Assembly (NCBI RefSeq): GCF_003003035.1
Contig: NZ_PVTS01000010.1
Span: 121,616 to 185,615 of the forward strand
DNA: 64,000 nt
Origin: Marinilabilia salmonicolor
Lineage (GTDB): Bacteria; Bacteroidota; Bacteroidia; Bacteroidales; Marinilabiliaceae
Direction of reading: 5' to 3'
The notes under the pieces are model-generated. The model had not been told where the DNA came from. It made no database searches and saw only the letters and a program-made list of their open reading frames with translations. Position numbers and translations under genes: made by a program. Below, in pieces: positions 37,845 to 46,384 of this stretch (its first letter is position 1; every line of letters starts with the position of its first letter).

Positions 37845-38092
37845 AGGTACGATGTAAACAGGCTGAAAGCCTGAGAGCAATATCCCAGGGCAACACCCTG
37901 GGTTTTGAGGTATTCCTCATTCCCCCTCTCATTATTGGTGGCGTCGCGACCAATAATGAGAGAGGGGTGGGTGTTTCAATTTTCCTGGGGCGTTGCCCCA
38001 GGCTATTGCTTAAAGACCTTCGGCCTTAAAAAACGCAACAATATTATGTATTCCTCTAAAAGGAAAAGCCTCGCTTTTGGGAGGACTGCTTT
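37845..38092. repeat. R2 hairpin-rich repeat, copy 2
   Basis: The longest copy. It contains CAGGCTGAAAGCCTG, CCAGGGCAACACCCTGG, a long stem around 37923-37967 (CTCATTATTGGT/ACCAATAATGAG), GGGGCGTTGCCCC and AAGACCTTCGGCCTT. Each is a short hairpin. It adjoins an R1 copy directly downstream. Confidence 0.8.
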
Positions 38093-38093
38093 A

Positions 38094-38193
38094 TTCATCC
38101 GTATAAAATTAATTTCTCAAGGTCGGATGGAACTCGCATGCAAGAACTTATACATATTCTTTGGGGGCAACCATTGCCATGCTCGTTTCATTC
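38094..38193 (+). repeat. R1 dispersed repeat, copy b
   Basis: Runs from TTCATCCGTATAAAATT through GGTCGGATGGAACTCGCATG to CCATGCTCGTTTCATTC. GATGGAACTCGCATG and the inverse of CATGCTCGTTTCATTC form imperfect terminal inverted repeats. Confidence 0.8.
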
Positions 38194-38235
38194 TTTTAAA
38201 ATTGGCCATAGTTTAAAATAATGTTATTGCAATTA

Positions 38236-38475
38236 GAGATTGTCTCGGGCGTTGCCCTCGCAATGAACAAACTAAGATGCTCAATGTAAAAACTCTGGGA
38301 AAAGTTATTCGTTGAGCAGGTGCGGCGGATTCTTTCGTGGGAAAGCGGCAAAGCCGAAGCCGATCCGCCGTTTTATCTTAAACGGAGGATTGGCGCTCAG
38401 CCTTGCTGCTTTGCTTGCCAAAGAATCCTCCGCACCTAATCTGCTCATTGCGAGGGTTTATCCCGAAGCAATCTC
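38236..38475. repeat. 240-bp nested palindrome
   Basis: Outer arms are 38236-38266 and 38445-38475 (GAGATTGTCTCGGGCG.. with ..CCCGAAGCAATCTC). Middle arms are 38314-38335 and 38420-38446 (GAGCAGGTGCGGCGGATTC with its complement), with GCAAAGC/GCTTTGC further in. The GAGATTGCTTCG...CGCAATGA outer arms resemble ends seen in widely dispersed palindromic elements of many bacteria. No ORF is supported. Confidence 0.75.
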
Positions 38476-38524
38476 TGAATGTAGTTATTTGAAACTATAC
38501 CCACTTAAAAACATCATGCCCGTT

Positions 38525-39517
38525 TCATTTTTTCCCCGACAAATTCTCCCAATACCAATGAATTGCCTCTTTAAGTCCGTCACCTACTTTAAACAACGGT
38601 TCATAACCTAAGAGTGTTTTCGCTTTTTTCACTGAAGCCAGTGAGTGAGGGACATCCCCTGCTCGTTCAGGACCATAGTGAATGCTCACATCAGCTATTT
38701 TACCATCATACTCCGCAAGCAAATTCTTCAAGTGACCAATCAATTCGTTCAGGGAAGTTCGCTCGCCACAAGCCACATTGTAAACCGTGTTCACCGCTTC
38801 CGGCGCCTCTACTAAAGCCGCAAGTTCATTGGCCTGAACAACATTGGCCACAAAGGTAAAATCACGCGAAAAGGTACCGTCTCCGTTAATTACGGGGGAC
38901 TTACCGTCAATCAGTGCACTCACAAATTTGGGAATTACAGCAGCATAAGCCCCGTTGGGATCCTGCCTGGGGCCAAAAACATTGAAATACCGAAGTCCGA
39001 TTAATTCCATTCCATAGAGCTTGCCAAAAACATCGGCATACAATTCATCCACATATTTGGTTATGGCATAAGGAGAAAGCGGCTTGCCAATTTTATCTTC
39101 AACTTTAGGCATCACCTCACTGTCGCCATAAGTTGACGAACTTGCAGCATAAACAAATCGTTTCACCCCGGCATCTCTTGCTGCCACCAGCATATTCAGA
39201 AAACCACCCACATTCACATCGTTGGAAGTGATGGGATCATTGATGGAACGTGGGACACTCCCCAGTGCAGCTTCATGCAGAACAATCTCCACTCCTTCCA
39301 CCGCTTTTCGGCAATCCTCAAGATTCCTGATATCTCCCTCAAGCAGTGTAAATGCAGAATTTTCTTTAAATGGAGCAATATTCTCAGGTTTCCCGGTGGA
39401 GAAATTATCCAGACAGGTAACTTGATTCTCCTGTTGCAGCAACTTTTCAATAATATTGGACCCAATAAATCCGGCTCCACCGGTTACCAATACTTTTTTT
39501 TGTCTTATTTCTCTCAT
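38525..39517 (-). CDS. NDP-sugar 4-epimerase, WbpP/TviC-like
   Basis: A 330-residue extended short-chain dehydrogenase. The NAD loop is [11 protein letters not shown] (13-23), with [10 protein letters not shown] and the catalytic YAITKYVDE. The [12 protein letters not shown] and [25 protein letters not shown] signatures (split here) are typical of UDP-GlcNAc/UDP-GalNAc(A) 4-epimerases. It supplies sugars for surface polysaccharide, fitting the nearby gmd-fcl pair, from which repeat DNA separates it. Confidence 0.9.
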   Translation of the reverse strand: MREIRQKKVLVTGGAGFIGSNIIEKLLQQENQVTCLDNFSTGKPENIAPFKENSAFTLLEGDIRNLEDCRKAVEGVEIVLHEAALGSVPRSINDPITSNDVNVGGFLNMLVAARDAGVKRFVYAASSSTYGDSEVMPKVEDKIGKPLSPYAITKYVDELYADVFGKLYGMELIGLRYFNVFGPRQDPNGAYAAVIPKFVSALIDGKSPVINGDGTFSRDFTFVANVVQANELAALVEAPEAVNTVYNVACGERTSLNELIGHLKNLLAEYDGKIADVSIHYGPERAGDVPHSLASVKKAKTLLGYEPLFKVGDGLKEAIHWYWENLSGKK

Positions 39518-39552
39518 TTTTAAAATTTTCCATTAAACTCTGACAAATTTCC

Positions 39553-39583
39553 AAAAAAAAAGCGGCAAATGCCGCTTTTTTTT
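39553..39583. terminator. Bidirectional-looking hairpin before rny end
   Basis: AAAAAAAAGCGGC pairs with GCCGCTTTTTTTT around AAAT. It lies upstream of the epimerase gene and downstream of rny on the minus strand, so it probably ends the rny transcript. Confidence 0.8.
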
Positions 39584-39584
39584 A

Positions 39585-39694
39585 TTTCATCCGTATAAAA
39601 TTTACTTATTATGGCCGGATGGAACTCGCAATCCTTTTATACATGCTCTTTTGTGGCAAGTTTGAGGAATCAAAGTTCCATGCTCGTTTCATTC
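39585..39694 (+). repeat. R1 dispersed repeat, copy c
   Basis: TTCATCCGTATAAAATTTAC, GGCCGGATGGAACTCGC and CCATGCTCGTTTCATTCC mark the copy. Its centre carries an extra TTGAGGAATCAAAG segment. It ends a few bases before the rny stop codon. Confidence 0.8.
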
Positions 39695-39700
39695 CTCAAT

Positions 39701-41230
39701 TTATTTTGCATAATTAATGGCTCGTGTTTCCCTGATAACTGTAATCTTAACCTGACCGGGATAAGTCATCTCGGTTTGGATTTTACGGGCGATATCTGCT
39801 GAAAGCTGATCCGCCTCATGATCGCTAACTTTTTCACTACCTACGATTACTCTCAATTCACGTCCGGCCTGAATGGCATAGGTTTTTAAAACTCCGGGAT
39901 ACGAAAGGGCAAGCGTTTCCAGGTCCTTCAGACGCTTGATATAAGCTTCTACCACCTCACGGCGAGCACCGGGTCGTGCACCTGAAATGGCATCACAAAC
40001 CTGAACAATGGGCGAAATCATGCTGGTCATCTCCACCTCATCGTGGTGGGCACCAATGGCATTTGCAATATCCGGTTTCTCTTTATATTTCTCGGCCAGT
40101 TTCATACCCAGAATGGCGTGCGGCAAATCCGGATCTTCGTCACTTACCTTACCGATATCGTGCAACAGTCCGGCTCGCTTGGCCCTTTTGGCATTTAACC
40201 CGAGTTCGGAGGCCATTATGGCACAGAGATTTGCGGTTTCCCGACTGTGCTGAAGCAGATTCTGTCCGTAAGAAGAACGATATTTCATCTTACCGATCAG
40301 CTTAATCAATTCAGGGTGCAAACCATGAACCCCAAGGTCAATGGCAGTGCGTTTACCATTTTCGATCATCTCCTCTTCCACCTGCTTGCGCACCTTATTA
40401 ACCACCTCCTCAATACGGGCGGGGTGAATACGGCCATCGGTCACCAACTGGTGCAATGCCAGTCGGGCTACCTCACGGCGCATGGGATCAAAGCCAGAGA
40501 GAACAATGGCTTCAGGAGTGTCGTCCACAATAATTTCAACACCGGTGGCAGCTTCCAAAGCTCTGATGTTTCGTCCTTCACGCCCGATGATGCGACCCTT
40601 AATCTCATCGGAATCGATGTGAAATATGGTCACAGAGTTTTCAATGGCTGTTTCGGTTGCAGTGCGCTGAATGGTCTGGAGAACAATACGTTTAGACTCC
40701 TTATTTGCATTGATACGGGCCTCATCCATAATATCGTTGATGTACGACATTGCTTCGGTTTTGGCCTCCGCTTTAAGCGATTCCACCAACATCTCTTTGG
40801 CTTCATCGGCCGACATTCCGGAGATAGCCTCCAGTTGCTCCACCTGTCTTTTATGAGTTCTGTCCAGATCTTCACTTTTCTTCTCCACCAACTCCAGTTG
40901 TTGATCCAGATTTTCGCGGATAGCGTCGGTCTCTTTCTTTTTACGCTGCAACTCCTCCATTTTCTGCGAAAAGGTGGATTCTTTCTGCTTCAATTTGTTT
41001 TCAGCAGCAACAATCTTTGAGTTTCGGGCATTAATTTCCTTTTCATGTTCTGCTTTCAGTTGCAGAAATTTCTCCTTCGCCTGAAGTATCTTATCCTTTC
41101 TGATGACTTCGGCCTCTGCTTCTGCCTCCCGGATTACCTTGCGGGATTTGGACTTAAGCGCTGTATTGAGCAGCACCCATATCAAACCGCCACCGGCCAG
41201 AAAGGCAACTATTGCTATTACTATTTCCAT
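39701..41230 (-). CDS. rny: Ribonuclease Y
   Basis: A 509-residue endoribonuclease. An N-terminal membrane helix (3-24) is followed by a long coiled coil (about 30-165), a KH domain ([28 protein letters not shown] region, about 203-250) and an HD domain (HSRETANL and LLHDIGK, about 325-420). It initiates mRNA decay at the inner membrane. Length and domain order are standard. It is preceded by zapA and a coiled-coil gene on the same strand. Confidence 0.96.
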   Translation of the reverse strand: MEIVIAIVAFLAGGGLIWVLLNTALKSKSRKVIREAEAEAEVIRKDKILQAKEKFLQLKAEHEKEINARNSKIVAAENKLKQKESTFSQKMEELQRKKKETDAIRENLDQQLELVEKKSEDLDRTHKRQVEQLEAISGMSADEAKEMLVESLKAEAKTEAMSYINDIMDEARINANKESKRIVLQTIQRTATETAIENSVTIFHIDSDEIKGRIIGREGRNIRALEAATGVEIIVDDTPEAIVLSGFDPMRREVARLALHQLVTDGRIHPARIEEVVNKVRKQVEEEMIENGKRTAIDLGVHGLHPELIKLIGKMKYRSSYGQNLLQHSRETANLCAIMASELGLNAKRAKRAGLLHDIGKVSDEDPDLPHAILGMKLAEKYKEKPDIANAIGAHHDEVEMTSMISPIVQVCDAISGARPGARREVVEAYIKRLKDLETLALSYPGVLKTYAIQAGRELRVIVGSEKVSDHEADQLSADIARKIQTEMTYPGQVKITVIRETRAINYAK

Positions 41231-41255
41231 TGTTTCGTTTTTAAACTAATGATAC

Positions 41256-41334
41256 AAAAAAACCGCACCTTTGTCCTGAAAATCAATAAAGCATTGAAGC
41301 ACAAAGCATCAATACATTCAGGAAAAGTGCGGGC
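41256..41334 (-). ncRNA. Candidate structured RNA between zapA and rny
   Basis: On the minus strand a rod-like fold is possible: CCGCAC/GTGCGG closing stem (41263-41268 with 41327-41332), an internal loop, TCCTGAA/TTCAGGA, then an ATTGA/TCAAT tip, followed by seven U. Placement next to zapA recalls the zapA-ssrS (6S RNA) arrangement of Proteobacteria. A plain intrinsic terminator for the zapA operon is the simpler alternative. Confidence 0.4.
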
Positions 41335-41355
41335 AACTTATCTAAACAAAAATAT

Positions 41356-41646
41356 CTACTCTTCTGTCAGGATTGCATCAATTTTATCGTTCAAGTCTTT
41401 TACGGCATCAACAATCGGTGAATAATCATGTTTGTTTTCAAGTTCCAACATCTTAATAACATACTGAAGTGAAGCCATGGCCAGAAAATCCTGGACATCC
41501 TTGTCGTGATACCGTTGTTTATACTGTAAAACTTTCTCATTAATAAGACGGGCAGCTTTCCTGATCTTCTCCTCATCATCCCTGTCAATTCTCAGCGGAT
41601 AATAACGGTCTGCCACATTTACTCGTATGGAAAGCTTGTCATCCAT
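41356..41646 (-). CDS. zapA: Cell division protein ZapA
   Basis: A 96-residue protein with the ZapA fold: an N-terminal beta-rich head (LSIRVNVADRYYPLRIDRDDEEKIRKAA, about 4-31) and a C-terminal coiled coil (about 55-95). It bundles FtsZ protofilaments at the division ring. It starts 9 bp after the coiled-coil gene upstream, in one transcript. Confidence 0.9.
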   Translation of the reverse strand: MDDKLSIRVNVADRYYPLRIDRDDEEKIRKAARLINEKVLQYKQRYHDKDVQDFLAMASLQYVIKMLELENKHDYSPIVDAVKDLNDKIDAILTEE

Positions 41647-41655
41647 TTAACGTAC

Positions 41656-41949
41656 TTAACGATTTAAAAGTGCAATGCACTTATCAATTTCCCGCACAAT
41701 CTGGTTAATCCTGCTCTTTGTTTGCTGAACATCTTCGGGTGCGCTCTCCAGCACTTTTGCCATTTTGGTATTCCCAAGTTGCTCTTCCAGGTCTGTTTTG
41801 CTGTTAACAGCCTCCTTTAACTGACCGGTAAGCTGTGATACTTCATTCTTCAACCTTTCATTTTCACGCTTTGCATCACGGTACAGCTGCACCAGTCGGT
41901 CAACCCGGGTTCCCAATTCAACAACCAAATCTGTATTTGGATCAACCAT
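41656..41949 (-). CDS. Small coiled-coil protein paired with ZapA
   Basis: A 97-residue protein, mostly coiled coil at about 8-60 (VDRLVQLYRDAKRENERLKNE then VSQLTGQLKEAV), with a short helical tail. It has no signal peptide or membrane segment. Position immediately before zapA is consistent with a ZapB-like division partner, but this is inference; sequence alone shows only the coiled coil. Confidence 0.75.
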   Translation of the reverse strand: MVDPNTDLVVELGTRVDRLVQLYRDAKRENERLKNEVSQLTGQLKEAVNSKTDLEEQLGNTKMAKVLESAPEDVQQTKSRINQIVREIDKCIALLNR

Positions 41950-42303
41950 TGTTCAATTATTCGTAATAATTATCTTCGATTTCCTACAGATACCAACAAC
42001 CGAATACCTGACGATGTTTACCACCTGTATTGAATCAAATGTAAAGTGAAAGTCCCTTCAGCAAACAGAGACACTTCTTTTTCTGCTTATTCCTTAAAAT
42101 ATAGCATTCTGTAAATACTCATTTAAACCATTTCTTTAGGCAAACCTAAAATCGGTTTTATGCATATTCCAGTACAAAATTAACATTGTTTCATAATTAC
42201 CCAAAATTCGCAACAGAAAAAAGTATTTTATTTTTCAATATTGGAAATAGAATAAGAAAAATCATTGGGGAACGATTGCCAAAACGCATCGCTCCCCAAA
42301 CCT
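41950..42303. other. Intergenic, no gene
   Basis: AT-rich region between the coiled-coil gene (its promoter side) and the receptor terminator. No coding signal and no further repeat recognised. Confidence 0.5.
42265..42299 (-). terminator. Terminator of the TonB receptor gene
   Basis: TTGGGGAACGAT pairs with ATCGCTCCCCAA (one mismatch), followed by a minus-strand T-rich stretch (TGATTTTTC). Confidence 0.85.
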
Positions 42304-44346
42304 TTAATAATCAAACTTCAGTTGAATACCTGCTTTAATCCACCTTCCGGGACGTGCAAGTTCACCCATATCATAGTATTCCTTATCGAACAAATTTGTA
42401 GCTTCCGTAAAGACGCGCCAGGTCTTGTGATTCCATGTCAGGCGCAAATCAGCAATCAGAAAAGGAGAATAATCCATCAGGTTATTGGTTGTTGAATTTT
42501 GGTAGGCCCCCACTCTGTCCTGGTATAGAAAATTCCACCTTGCAGAAATATTTTCAATTATTTTATGCTGAACACCCACATTCAACTTATGCTTCACATG
42601 GTTGAGCACATAACGTGACTCATAGCCGGCTTCGGGCTTTTTATCCTGATCCAGCCAGGCATATCCCGCCTCCAGTTTTTCCACAAACGGAAGTCCCAGC
42701 CTGGAAGGGAAGATTGTTGCCATTACCTCTACTCCGTAAGCATCTATTTCATTCACATTGGTAGTGGTATATTCTTCCTGCCCCTCAGGTCTTCCCCAGT
42801 CGATCAGGTTTTTCCCACGACGGAAAAAACCATTCAGATGTCCAGATATTGCGGGACTCACATATCTCAATCCCGTTTCAATGGTGGCAGCCTCTTCGGG
42901 CTCCAGATCGGAATTTCCCACGTGAATGGGACTATTGTAAGATAAATCGGTAAAAGTGGGCATCCGAAGCGACTGGTTGTAGCTGGCCAGCCATTTAACG
43001 CGTGGAGAGACCCAATAACTCACATCCACCCCCGGAAACCAGTTGAGCCGGTAATCCAGCCCTGAATTAAAATTGGCCATCACACCTCCGGAAACAGAGA
43101 AGTTTCCAATTTTAACGTTGTGTTCCAAAAACAAGGAAGTATTGGTCCGACTGTAGCTTTTGGTAAAGTAAACATCCTCTTCTCCCGGAACTTCAAGCGG
43201 TTGCTCCAGCTCGTTTCCTATATTATTGCTCCAGATATTTTCTGAACGAAGCTCTCCCCCAACCGATGTTTTGCCCCATGACCAGGGGATGGTTGCATTA
43301 ATGTTTCCACCATAAACATCGGTAAGGTGATAATTGTGATTGGTGTACCAGTCGGGCGCATTGTTCCCACCCCGGAACAGCTCAAAACGGTCGTGGTGGC
43401 GACGCCAGTAAAGTGATGGTTTTAATTTTATGACATTCCCGGTTTCGAACCCCAGAGAAGAGAAAAAAGTGCGGGTTTCTTCATATTGATTGGGATATGC
43501 GGCACTGTAAAAGGAGTTGGCTCCAAAAGCTTTGGTGGTATAACCGGTCTGAAAATTCAGCTCTTCATTGTTCTGGTGGAATCTTAACTGATAAAACAGA
43601 TTCATCAGGTCAAAGTCAGTGTTTTCAATATACCCATTGCTGCCCCCTTTGCTTGCAGAAAGAAAACTGGTGGTATTTCCAATGTTATGGTTTAAGGTTG
43701 CTCCGGCATTGTAGAGTCCGTGTTCACCGGCCATCACATTAGCAGAAACTTTATTTTGCTTAGAGGTCGCGGTAATAATGTTGATTGCCCCGCTGAATGC
43801 ATTGGGCCCATGCACTCGGGCTGCCGGCCCTTCAATCACCTCTATACGTTCAATACTGTTCAGGTCAACCGGCAGATTCAAATTATGGTGCCCCGTCTGA
43901 GGATCGGTAATGTTCATCCCGTTGAGCAAAATCATAACCTGATCAAACGAACCTCCCCGCAGGCTCAAATCGGCCTGAACACCCAAGGGACCACGCTCCT
44001 GCACATCCACATTCATCATATACCTGAGTAGTCCCTGAACGCTCTGCACAGGCAAAGCTTCAATCTCACTCCGGGGGATAACCGTGATCATTCGCCCCAC
44101 CTCTGAGTATAGCGAAGGCGCGCGGTGAGCAGTCACCTGAACTTCGGCAAGGCGGATTTTGTTGGTAATGGAATCAGTTTCAGTTTGAGCGAAGGTATTC
44201 ATAAAGCCAAGACAGATAAAATATGAAGCGGCCAGCATACCGATTTTCACCTCGCGATGCAAAGTATTGAATGCGGCATAACTACGATGTTCCCAACGAG
44301 TAAACCTCAGCGTTTTGATAATTGAAATAAATTTTTTGATCATCAT
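42304..44346 (-). CDS. TonB-dependent receptor, BtuB/FepA-like size
   Basis: A 680-residue receptor without the carboxypeptidase-like domain. The N terminus is long: about 35 residues precede the signal helix (MLAASYFICLGFMNTFAQ, about 37-54), so an internal start near M37 is possible. TonB-box-like LAEVQVTA, plug domain about 75-190 (LLNGMNITDPQTGH, IERIEVIEGPAARVHG), then a barrel ending in KFDY. The small size fits vitamin or metal-chelate uptake. No cobalamin riboswitch is seen. It follows the amidoligase cluster on the same strand, 58 bp after the amidohydrolase. Confidence 0.9.
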   Translation of the reverse strand: MMIKKFISIIKTLRFTRWEHRSYAAFNTLHREVKIGMLAASYFICLGFMNTFAQTETDSITNKIRLAEVQVTAHRAPSLYSEVGRMITVIPRSEIEALPVQSVQGLLRYMMNVDVQERGPLGVQADLSLRGGSFDQVMILLNGMNITDPQTGHHNLNLPVDLNSIERIEVIEGPAARVHGPNAFSGAINIITATSKQNKVSANVMAGEHGLYNAGATLNHNIGNTTSFLSASKGGSNGYIENTDFDLMNLFYQLRFHQNNEELNFQTGYTTKAFGANSFYSAAYPNQYEETRTFFSSLGFETGNVIKLKPSLYWRRHHDRFELFRGGNNAPDWYTNHNYHLTDVYGGNINATIPWSWGKTSVGGELRSENIWSNNIGNELEQPLEVPGEEDVYFTKSYSRTNTSLFLEHNVKIGNFSVSGGVMANFNSGLDYRLNWFPGVDVSYWVSPRVKWLASYNQSLRMPTFTDLSYNSPIHVGNSDLEPEEAATIETGLRYVSPAISGHLNGFFRRGKNLIDWGRPEGQEEYTTTNVNEIDAYGVEVMATIFPSRLGLPFVEKLEAGYAWLDQDKKPEAGYESRYVLNHVKHKLNVGVQHKIIENISARWNFLYQDRVGAYQNSTTNNLMDYSPFLIADLRLTWNHKTWRVFTEATNLFDKEYYDMGELARPGRWIKAGIQLKFDY

Positions 44347-44373
44347 AAAAATTTTTTGAGATTAATAAAGGCG

Positions 44374-44381
44374 CAAAGGTA
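44374..44381 (-). promoter_or_regulatory. -7-like element before the TonB receptor
   Basis: Minus-strand TACCTTTG 28 bp upstream of the receptor start matches TAnnTTTG. A -33 box is not obvious, so this could be an internal promoter or chance. Confidence 0.4.
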
Positions 44382-44403
44382 ACCATAAAGAAAACACTCT
44401 GCA

Positions 44404-45117
44404 CTATCTCAAAACACTCAAAAAATCTTTAAAAACGCCACAAAAGCTTTGGTTGAATTGCTTACTGAAAGCATATTTCTGATTAACTTCAAGTTCAATA
44501 CCGGCATAATTTTCAGGGCCAAACTGGTTCCGTAAAGCAAAAACATGGCCGTCATTTTTACCCAGATAGGGATAATTCATCCGAATATGCAAACCTGGCA
44601 ACCGGGCAGCCATTTTTTTCTTCCACAATAAGGAAATCTCTTTCTCCAGACCAAAACCGGGATCATAGAGCAGCCCGACATCGGCATTTCGCTCCTTCCC
44701 CTCAAAAACCGGAGTAAAAGAGTGTACCGAAACATGCAAAACAAACCGTTTTTCATCTGTCAGAGATTTCAAATGAGCAGAAAACTTTTCCCTGAAAGGC
44801 TGGTAATACTGGTCTATAATAGTCCTTTTTTGAACTTCTTCCAGCAATCGGGTAAACTCAGAAAACAAAGAGCTTTTATTCAGTGAACGATTCAAGTCTA
44901 TCAACAGTCTGGTAGTTTCAGAAAACAGGGAAAAATCGACTCCTGCATCCCCCATTTCCATGAAAAGATCAAGAGCGCCCGGATCCCACCCCCTGTGAGA
45001 GGCAAGAATCCCGGAAGCATTCCTGAACAAACCGCTGAAAGCATCAGGAACAACATTTCCGCCATGCTCACAGGAAAGCACAACAGCAATTTTGCCGGGG
45101 AAAGCTCCTTTCACCAT
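44404..45117 (-). CDS. N-formylglutamate amidohydrolase-like enzyme
   Basis: A 237-residue zinc-amidohydrolase-like protein from ATG 45117; the frame extends to 45192 but would overlap the upstream gene by 56 bp. Family motifs are VVLSCEHGGNVVPD near the start, ASHRGWDPGALDL, RLLIDLNRS and the late IELEVNQKYA. Classic members release formate or trim N-acylglutamate. Here it ends a cluster with a GCS2 ligase and a RimK-like ligase, so hydrolysis of a glutamyl amide product or intermediate is a reasonable inference. Confidence 0.85.
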   Translation of the reverse strand: MVKGAFPGKIAVVLSCEHGGNVVPDAFSGLFRNASGILASHRGWDPGALDLFMEMGDAGVDFSLFSETTRLLIDLNRSLNKSSLFSEFTRLLEEVQKRTIIDQYYQPFREKFSAHLKSLTDEKRFVLHVSVHSFTPVFEGKERNADVGLLYDPGFGLEKEISLLWKKKMAARLPGLHIRMNYPYLGKNDGHVFALRNQFGPENYAGIELEVNQKYAFSKQFNQSFCGVFKDFLSVLR

Positions 45118-45136
45118 CTTCAGATCAATCCATCTT

Positions 45137-46372
45137 TTAAACACCAAACAACCTGTTTTCTCCCAGGCATCCGGCCAATTCACGATAAACACGACAAAAG
45201 TTGGTCATTGAGAAGTCTCCATCCATTGCGTTCAGGAGCCGTTGAGCCAACGATCCGGAATTCACAATTTCTGAGAAGACCCGGTAGTATTCAGGATCCA
45301 TCACATTCTGAAGAGAAGGTTTCAGAAAATGCCAAAGCTCTCCGGCTGTTATCCTTTTCTCATTACATCCCCAGAACTTCAGATATTCAGGATCATCAAT
45401 CAGGGTGCTTCCGGATTCACGTATGATTGCCTGAAAAATGGTTGCCAAACGGTTCTCGTGCCACTGTATTTGCTCCTCAAATGGTAAAAATGCACCCTCA
45501 ACAATCAGTTTCACCAATCCGGTAATGGCATCTACTATGGCCAGATCTGCCAAAGGAGCTTCCTGATTATCAACAACCCGGATTTCAATAGCCCCACGGT
45601 CAAACCGGGAAATAGCACCCCGGGAATTTAGAAAATGCTTATCCAACACATTTTCCTTATCAAATGGAGCAATATCTCTAATTATGGGGGCAAAAATCCT
45701 TTGAAAATAGGCCTCTTTGCTAAAAACCTGTTCGGGAACAATGACTCCGGCAATGGATGGTATTTTCTGCTGGTTGTGACGGTACGCCTCCAGCCTGCTG
45801 TCATGAAACCCGGTAAACCGACCATCCAGAAAAGGTGTGGAGGCAGCAATGGCAGAAATTATTGGCAATACCATCCGAATGGCAGCATGAAGGCGGCCAA
45901 ACTCCTCATCTCCTGAAAATGGCAAGTTGATATGCGTACTTTGAAGGTTGCTCCATCCATGCCCCCGGCAATCAAAAATTCTGTTGTAAAGGCTATAAAT
46001 CTCATTGTATTCATGTTGCCACAAATGCGTATCGGTGTGTGGATTCATCCACGGATGGGCTCCCCCGGGCATCAGTTGTGCATTAAAATCACTTAGGATA
46101 TTGTTAATTTCTGTAATATTGGTATGAAAATCGTGATGAAGGCCGCTGATACCGGCCACAGGCCCATTGGTCTTCAACTCAACAACATGATTTACCAGTT
46201 CATTGCTCCAGGCAACAGTCCCGTTTTCAAAATCGGACGTAATCTCTCCGGTGACCTTCTGTAACAGCTGATCACAAACAGGCATTACATTTAAGGTGTC
46301 CCGGTCCACAATCATGTATTCAAGCTCTACCCCGGTAACCTCAAAGAGATGAAAAGGATGATGTTTTGTCAT
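45137..46372 (-). CDS. GCS2-type carboxylate-amine ligase
   Basis: A 411-residue protein of the glutamate-cysteine ligase family 2 (YbdK-like) in the glutamine-synthetase fold. The N-terminal GVELEYMIVD and the later PGGAHPWMNPHTD, STHINLPFSGDEE and IEIRVVDNQEAPLAD match the metal- and substrate-binding strands. It should ligate an amine to the gamma-carboxylate of glutamate or a glutamate-like acid using ATP. It starts 12 bp downstream of the ATP-grasp gene. Confidence 0.88.
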   Translation of the reverse strand: MTKHHPFHLFEVTGVELEYMIVDRDTLNVMPVCDQLLQKVTGEITSDFENGTVAWSNELVNHVVELKTNGPVAGISGLHHDFHTNITEINNILSDFNAQLMPGGAHPWMNPHTDTHLWQHEYNEIYSLYNRIFDCRGHGWSNLQSTHINLPFSGDEEFGRLHAAIRMVLPIISAIAASTPFLDGRFTGFHDSRLEAYRHNQQKIPSIAGVIVPEQVFSKEAYFQRIFAPIIRDIAPFDKENVLDKHFLNSRGAISRFDRGAIEIRVVDNQEAPLADLAIVDAITGLVKLIVEGAFLPFEEQIQWHENRLATIFQAIIRESGSTLIDDPEYLKFWGCNEKRITAGELWHFLKPSLQNVMDPEYYRVFSEIVNSGSLAQRLLNAMDGDFSMTNFCRVYRELAGCLGENRLFGV

Positions 46373-46384
46373 TTCTCGGTTTTA

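Noticed and set aside
40247..41020. 257-residue plus-strand ORF
   Set aside because: Antisense shadow of the rny coiled coil; long only because the coiled-coil codons give an open opposite frame.
44347..44403. Cobalamin riboswitch ahead of the BtuB-sized receptor
   Set aside because: The gap is only about 57 bp with no B12-box-like sequence.
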